46,326 bases of DNA from Saccoglossus kowalevskii (taxonomy: Eukaryota; Hemichordata; Enteropneusta; Harrimaniidae): contig NW_003123905.1 of assembly GCF_000003605.2 (NCBI RefSeq), forward strand, positions 655,670 to 701,995, in the 5' to 3' direction. The notes beneath the pieces were generated by a model that was not told where the DNA came from, made no database searches, and saw only the letters and a program-made list of their open reading frames with translations. The translations under genes were made by a program, and so were the position numbers. Below, one piece after another: positions 42,359-46,326 of the stretch; within the stretch, counting starts at the first letter, position 1, and every line of letters begins with the position of its first letter.

Positions 42359-42782
42359 TTGCTCTACTGAGCATGTTACTGCACATATATGAAATGCATT
42401 ATGGGATAGAAATTCAAATTTTGCTCTACTGAGCATGCAACTGCACATATATGCAATGCATTATGGGATATAAATTCAAATTTTGCTCTTCTGAGCATGC
42501 AACTGCACATATATGCAATGCATTATGGGATAGAAATTCAAATTTTGCTCTACTGAGCATGCTACTGCACATATATGAAATGCATTATGGGATAGAAATT
42601 CAAATTTTGTTCTACTGAGCATGCAACTGCACATATATGCAATGCATTATGGGATATAAATTCAAATTTTGCTCTTCTGAGCATGCAACTGCACATATAT
42701 GCAATGCATTATGGGATAGAAATTCAAATTTTGCTCTACTGAGCATGTTACTGCACATACATGAAATGCATTATGGGAGAGA
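42359..42782. repeat. 62-bp minisatellite, seven copies with a 186-bp higher-order pattern
   Basis: Units begin at 42361, 42423, 42485, 42547, 42609, 42671 and 42733: GCTCTACTGAGCATGCAACT, then GCACATATATGCAATGCATT, then ATGGGATAGAAATTCAAATTTT. Variants recur every third unit (see finding). Confidence 0.97.
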
Positions 42783-43507
42783 ATGTCCCCTTGTATATCA
42801 TGAAAAACTTATCACCCTGGGAAATCACTAAATTGCATGATTTTTGAAATGTTTTGAAATGACAATATTAGGAATCATATCAATAATAATATACGACTTT
42901 CATCCATGTCATCCAGCAAAATTTAAAAATACAAAGAAACGATACCACCATAAACACCAGTGCAAAAATTTGAATCCAACATTTGTGAATTTTTCATCTG
43001 AGAGCATTATGTTGTTTGCCTGGACTTCCTTTTCTTGTGGCCGTGGTATAATGTGATGAAGTAGTGAGATCTGACTTAACTCAAAACCAATAAGACTGAA
43101 AAAAAAAACACATTCACAAACCTGTGTGGCTTATTAAGATCTTGTTTTTGCAGAGAAAAAAAAAAAGAGACCAGAATTAAGTAGAATTCACAATTATCAT
43201 GTAAATAGTTTTTTCCAGAATCACAACTGAGACATAATTGGGGTTATCTTAAAAAAAAAAAAATTGCAAGCAACCATATTATAATTTTGTATTTAGATTC
43301 ATTTAAAGATTTCTCAAGATAGCTCCTCAACATCAACAAACAAACATTAAAATAATTCAAAAATTGTTGACCTTTAAAAATTGAACTGTATACAAGAAAA
43401 CACTCAATAATTGTGACATGTAAGTTCAATGACTTGTTTATAAAACCAGCTCTGCACAAGACACTGAAGTGAGGTCAGTGCACTTTTAATAACTAAAATG
43501 ATTCAAC

Positions 43508-43618
43508 AGGCAGGTTATTGCCCTGTACATGGATGTTACACCAGTCTTTGTGATTCTAACTTTGTGATCTGATATAAATCAAAACAGGGCACAGACCCCA
43601 AATAGAAGAATGCATGTG
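43508..43618. repeat. About 120-bp block linked to the foldback MITE (copy 2)
   Basis: Counterpart of 16405-16526: CAGGTTATTGCCCTGTACAT...AACAGGGCACAGACCCCAAA, then TAGAAGAATGCATGTGATAC at the MITE junction. The left MITE-like end found before copy 1 is absent here. Confidence 0.75.
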
Positions 43619-43813
43619 ATACTGTGAAATACTTTATTTTCGCTGAAAAGGCTTTTTGGGCGTTTGGCATGGAATTTATTTTCACTGATTTTTGATGAGT
43701 TTAATGTGAAATATAGGGAAAAAAAAAATTATATTTGCTGGATTTTATTTTCACGGAATCATCCCTTCAGCGAAAATAAATTCCAAGCGAAAATAAAGTA
43801 TTCTACAGTATTT
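43619..43813. mobile_element. Foldback MITE (same family)
   Basis: Left ATACTGTGAAATACTTTATT then TTCGCTGAAAAGG; interior TTTTTGGGCGTTTGGCATGG; right TTCAGCGAAAATAAATTCCA then AGCGAAAATAAAGTATTCTA and CAGTATTT. A short deletion has removed part of the left TIR. Confidence 0.83.
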
Positions 43814-44407
43814 CATTTCCTTTCAAAATGGCCGCCCCATAGTGGTAAAGTGGTGTGGTTAAATTTCTACAGAAATCAAGCATTATGACCCCCTTTTTTT
43901 TTCTTGTGACAATTTGTTACCCTATACTAAAAAAAAACATTCAATATTCATACAATGACACATTTTCACTGCTAAAATGTTATAACCATAGAGGGCGTAC
44001 TTTACATTTAAGAAATACCAATAAAAAGGGTGATGCAGCTTTTTTTATTCAATGTGTTGAATTTTAGTGCAATATTTTGTCTATTTTTACGTATTTTTCT
44101 TTAATTTTGGACAAAATGAATATAATTTCATATTAGCTGCAGGTCTTGATTAAAAAAAAAAATGAAAACAAATATGTTAATTTAATTTTGTGAAATGGTG
44201 AGACTGGTTGTGAGTTTGGAATTCAAAGAATGAAGCTGTAGATGAATCCTAGATTACCCAATTTATATTAATGTCAATAATTAACTAAAACCAAAAAGAT
44301 ACAAAATGACATTCAACTATGATTTAAATACAATAAAAAAATTGGCTTTTGAATTATACTTATTTTTGTTTTTATTAGAAATAATACTGTAATAGAAAAA
44401 AAAAATT

Positions 44408-45115
44408 CACTGTGTACTGTGAACTCTTCACTGGGTGCTAAGGAATCACAATGACCTTCCCTAGGGAAACACAGTGACATTCACTAGAGTCCTAGGGAGA
44501 CACAGTGACTTTCACTAGAGTCCTAGGGAGACACAGTGACATTCACTAGAGTCCTAGGGAGACACAGTGACTTTCACTAGAGTCCTAGGGAGACACAGTG
44601 ACATTCACTAAAGTCCTAGGGAGACACAGTGACTTTCACTAGAGTTCTAGGGAGCCACAGTGACTTTTACTAGAGTTCTAGGGAGCCACAGTGACTTTTA
44701 CTGGCTCTTAGGAATACACAGCGACTTTGACTGGGACTTCACTGGTACTAGGGAGGCACAGTGACATTTATAGGAGTCCTAGAAAGTCACAGCGACTTTC
44801 ACTGGATTGTGGGAATTCACAGTGACGTTCACTAGGTCTTAGGGAGTCACAGTGACTTTCACTAGGTCTTAGGGAGTCACAGTGACTTTCACTAGGTCTT
44901 AGGGAGTCACAGTGACTTTCACTGGGTTCTAGGAAGTCAAAGCAACTTTCACTGGGTTCAAGGAAGTCAAAGCAACTGTCACTGGGTTCAAGGAAGTCAA
45001 AGTGAGTTCCACCGGGTTCTGGTGAGTGACAGTGAATTTCACTGGGTCGTAGGAATTCACAGTGACTTTCACTAGGTCTTAGAAAGTCACAGTAACTTTG
45101 ACTAAGTTCTAAGAA
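44408..45115. repeat. 31-bp minisatellite, about 22 copies
   Basis: Unit CACAGTGACATTCACTAGAG plus TCCTAGGGAGA. At 44471-44660 units with ACATT and ACTTT alternate (62-bp pattern); towards the right the units drift to ACTAGGTCTTAGGGAGT and ACTGGGTTCAAGGAAGT types. No open frame across it. Confidence 0.96.
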
Positions 45116-45727
45116 GACTTACACAAATATTGTTAAATCATGAAAATTGTAGCGGCAACAATACAATAATAGGAGCGAAATCATGTCGACTCATTGCGAT
45201 CACAAATGTTTATATTTTGTGAATAAATTATAGAGAACTCGTAACGTTGATTTAAGGTCCAGATTAGCCACATCTGCAACAAAAAATGAAAAAAAAAGGT
45301 AATTAGAATATGATAACCCCTAATCTGAATATATCATGCGATTAGTAATCACATGAAGATTACAAACACAATTGCGGTTATAGCAAAGATGGCGGATGAT
45401 GCGCAACATGTGTATTATTACATTAGAATATTTTAATATAAAAATCAGCCAAGCGGTTATCAGTTTCTCCAATACACTCAATTATTGTTGTTATACAGCG
45501 TAAAATTTTGTTAAAATATAACATAAATATGCACCTGATAGTAAAAAAACATCTGTTTAAAACGTGTTATGAATGTCTTTTTTATTTGGTAAAGATTTGT
45601 CATGTTTCATATTCAAACCAGACGCAGCAATGTCGTACTATGCAACAGAAACATCATCGATCTCTCAAACATGCATCTCACATTCAGGCATTTTTTTTTG
45701 TTTACACAGAATACAGCAATATTGTAA

Positions 45728-45798
45728 TCTCTGATTGGTCCGACTGTTAGATGTTAGGGTTGGGTAGCCAATCTGGTACAGTCTTACAATCTTGTAAG
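45728..45798 (-). repeat. Short repeat with paired CCAAT boxes (copy 2)
   Basis: Read on the minus strand: ACTGTACCAGATTGGCTACC, then CAACCCTAACATCTAACAGT, then CGGACCAATCAGAG. It matches copy 1 at 12728-12792 with few differences, while flanks differ. Confidence 0.7.
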
Positions 45799-46127
45799 TG
45801 GCTTTGCATTGACCATAAATTAGTTTATCAAGAAAATACTGCAAATAATGTATCAAATTCTGCTTTGCATTGGTCAACACGGTTTTTAATGCCTCCATAC
45901 ACACTGGCACTTGTCAGCATTTTCTAATAATAACTTCATTAATGTGAATCTGGCCTTGATAGTGTGTTTTTAAGAGATGAATTATTTTTTGATACTAACT
46001 CATGAAAAGTAGCGACAAAAATATAGTTAAGCTATTGGTTGATTTTATTCACAATTCTTTTATTTTAAGAAATGACCATAATCTTGATTTATAATACTGA
46101 CCTATCAATACCTATTATTTGAACTAT

Positions 46128-46156
46128 TCTATTTATTTATATATATATATTTATAT
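46128..46156. repeat. AT-rich microsatellite
   Basis: TATTTATTTATATATATATA then TTTATAT, a simple AT run. Confidence 0.85.
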
Positions 46157-46212
46157 TGCTATTAATTAATAGAAAAATTGTATTTCTAAAGATGCAATAA
46201 AGACATTATTAT

Positions 46213-46326
46213 TGTACAGTACCGTAAAATCTGTATTAGAAGCCGCATCCCTAATAGAAGTCGCACCCATTCTTTTTAAACAATTGGGAACCAAAAAATC
46301 ATCATTTCTCATATGTGTAGATGCTC
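46213..46326. repeat. Left part of an ACCGTAAAA-type dispersed repeat, cut by window edge
   Basis: ACCGTAAAATCTGTATTAGAAGCCGC followed by CCCTAATAGAAGTCGCACCC: two tandem AATAGAAGYCGCA motifs, in the manner of the repeat at 205-371 read in reverse (ACCGTAAAAACCCGCAAATAAGCGCC). The rest lies outside the window. Confidence 0.45.

Larger units (their letters stand above)
32346..46326. other. Upstream intergenic sequence, repeat-rich, no gene recognised
   Basis: Fourteen kb of AT-rich DNA right of the candidate promoter. It contains a CRE/CCAAT block, several MITEs (34.5, 37.9, 41.3, 41.8, 43.6 kb), a dispersed repeat at 35.7-36.0 kb, minisatellites at 42.4 and 44.4 kb, and a CTCF-like site at 39.1 kb. 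All open frames are short (at most 117 codons) with no recognisable domain. Distal exons of another gene cannot be excluded by eye. Confidence 0.6.

Noticed and set aside
42359..45115. CRISPR-like regular repeats
   Set aside because: These are head-to-tail tandem repeats without unique spacers, in a eukaryotic genome.

Overview
This is a non-coding-rich, AT-rich animal (metazoan) genomic window carrying one recognisable protein-coding gene, the 5' part of a TEAD/TEF-1/scalloped transcription factor on the minus strand. Support for an animal genome comes from spliced exons with canonical GT-AG sites, long introns, many MITE-like repeats, minisatellites and a scaffold gap of 865 N. The single-gene TEAD exon structure and the repeat types suggest a marine invertebrate, perhaps a hemichordate or other non-vertebrate deuterostome. 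The species is not determinable from what I can see.

TEAD layout, read right to left: a probable CpG-rich promoter and non-coding first exon near 31.7-32.3 kb (inferred from a strong donor site, a GC box, a CCAAT box and clustered CpG); a 14.3 kb intron 1 containing the gap; exon 2 with the start codon (17153-17373); a 12 kb intron; exon 3 (5127-5191); two tandem 63-nt versions of exon 4 (3470-3532 and 3340-3402) separated by a 67-nt intron; exon 5 (1535-1690); and a short exon 6 (433-476). The YAP/Vestigial-binding C-terminal half must lie beyond the left edge. All junction phases fit, and the conceptual product runs from the start Met through the complete TEA DNA-binding domain into the proline-rich linker.

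The main discovery candidate is the duplicated exon 4. Both copies encode the end of the TEA domain (recognition helix plus basic tail), are in the same phase and have intact splice sites. One copy carries Ala and the other Ser at the position equivalent to the PKA-phosphorylated Ser102 of vertebrate TEF-1. A single gene could therefore make two TEADs differing in DNA-contact and phosphoregulation properties, resembling the Ala/Ser difference seen between vertebrate TEAD paralogues.

The rest is introns and upstream sequence filled with repeats: at least five copies of a foldback MITE with TIRs of about 45 bp; a second MITE family with TTAACC-type ends; several minisatellites (60 bp at 6.3 kb, about 33 bp at 7.3 kb, 83 bp at 14.9 kb, 62 bp at 42.4 kb, 31 bp at 44.4 kb); a multi-monomer repeat at 21.3-22.1 kb; and CTCF-like, CRE-like and CCAAT motifs. 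I found no second convincing protein-coding gene, no rRNA, no intact tRNA and no CRISPR array.
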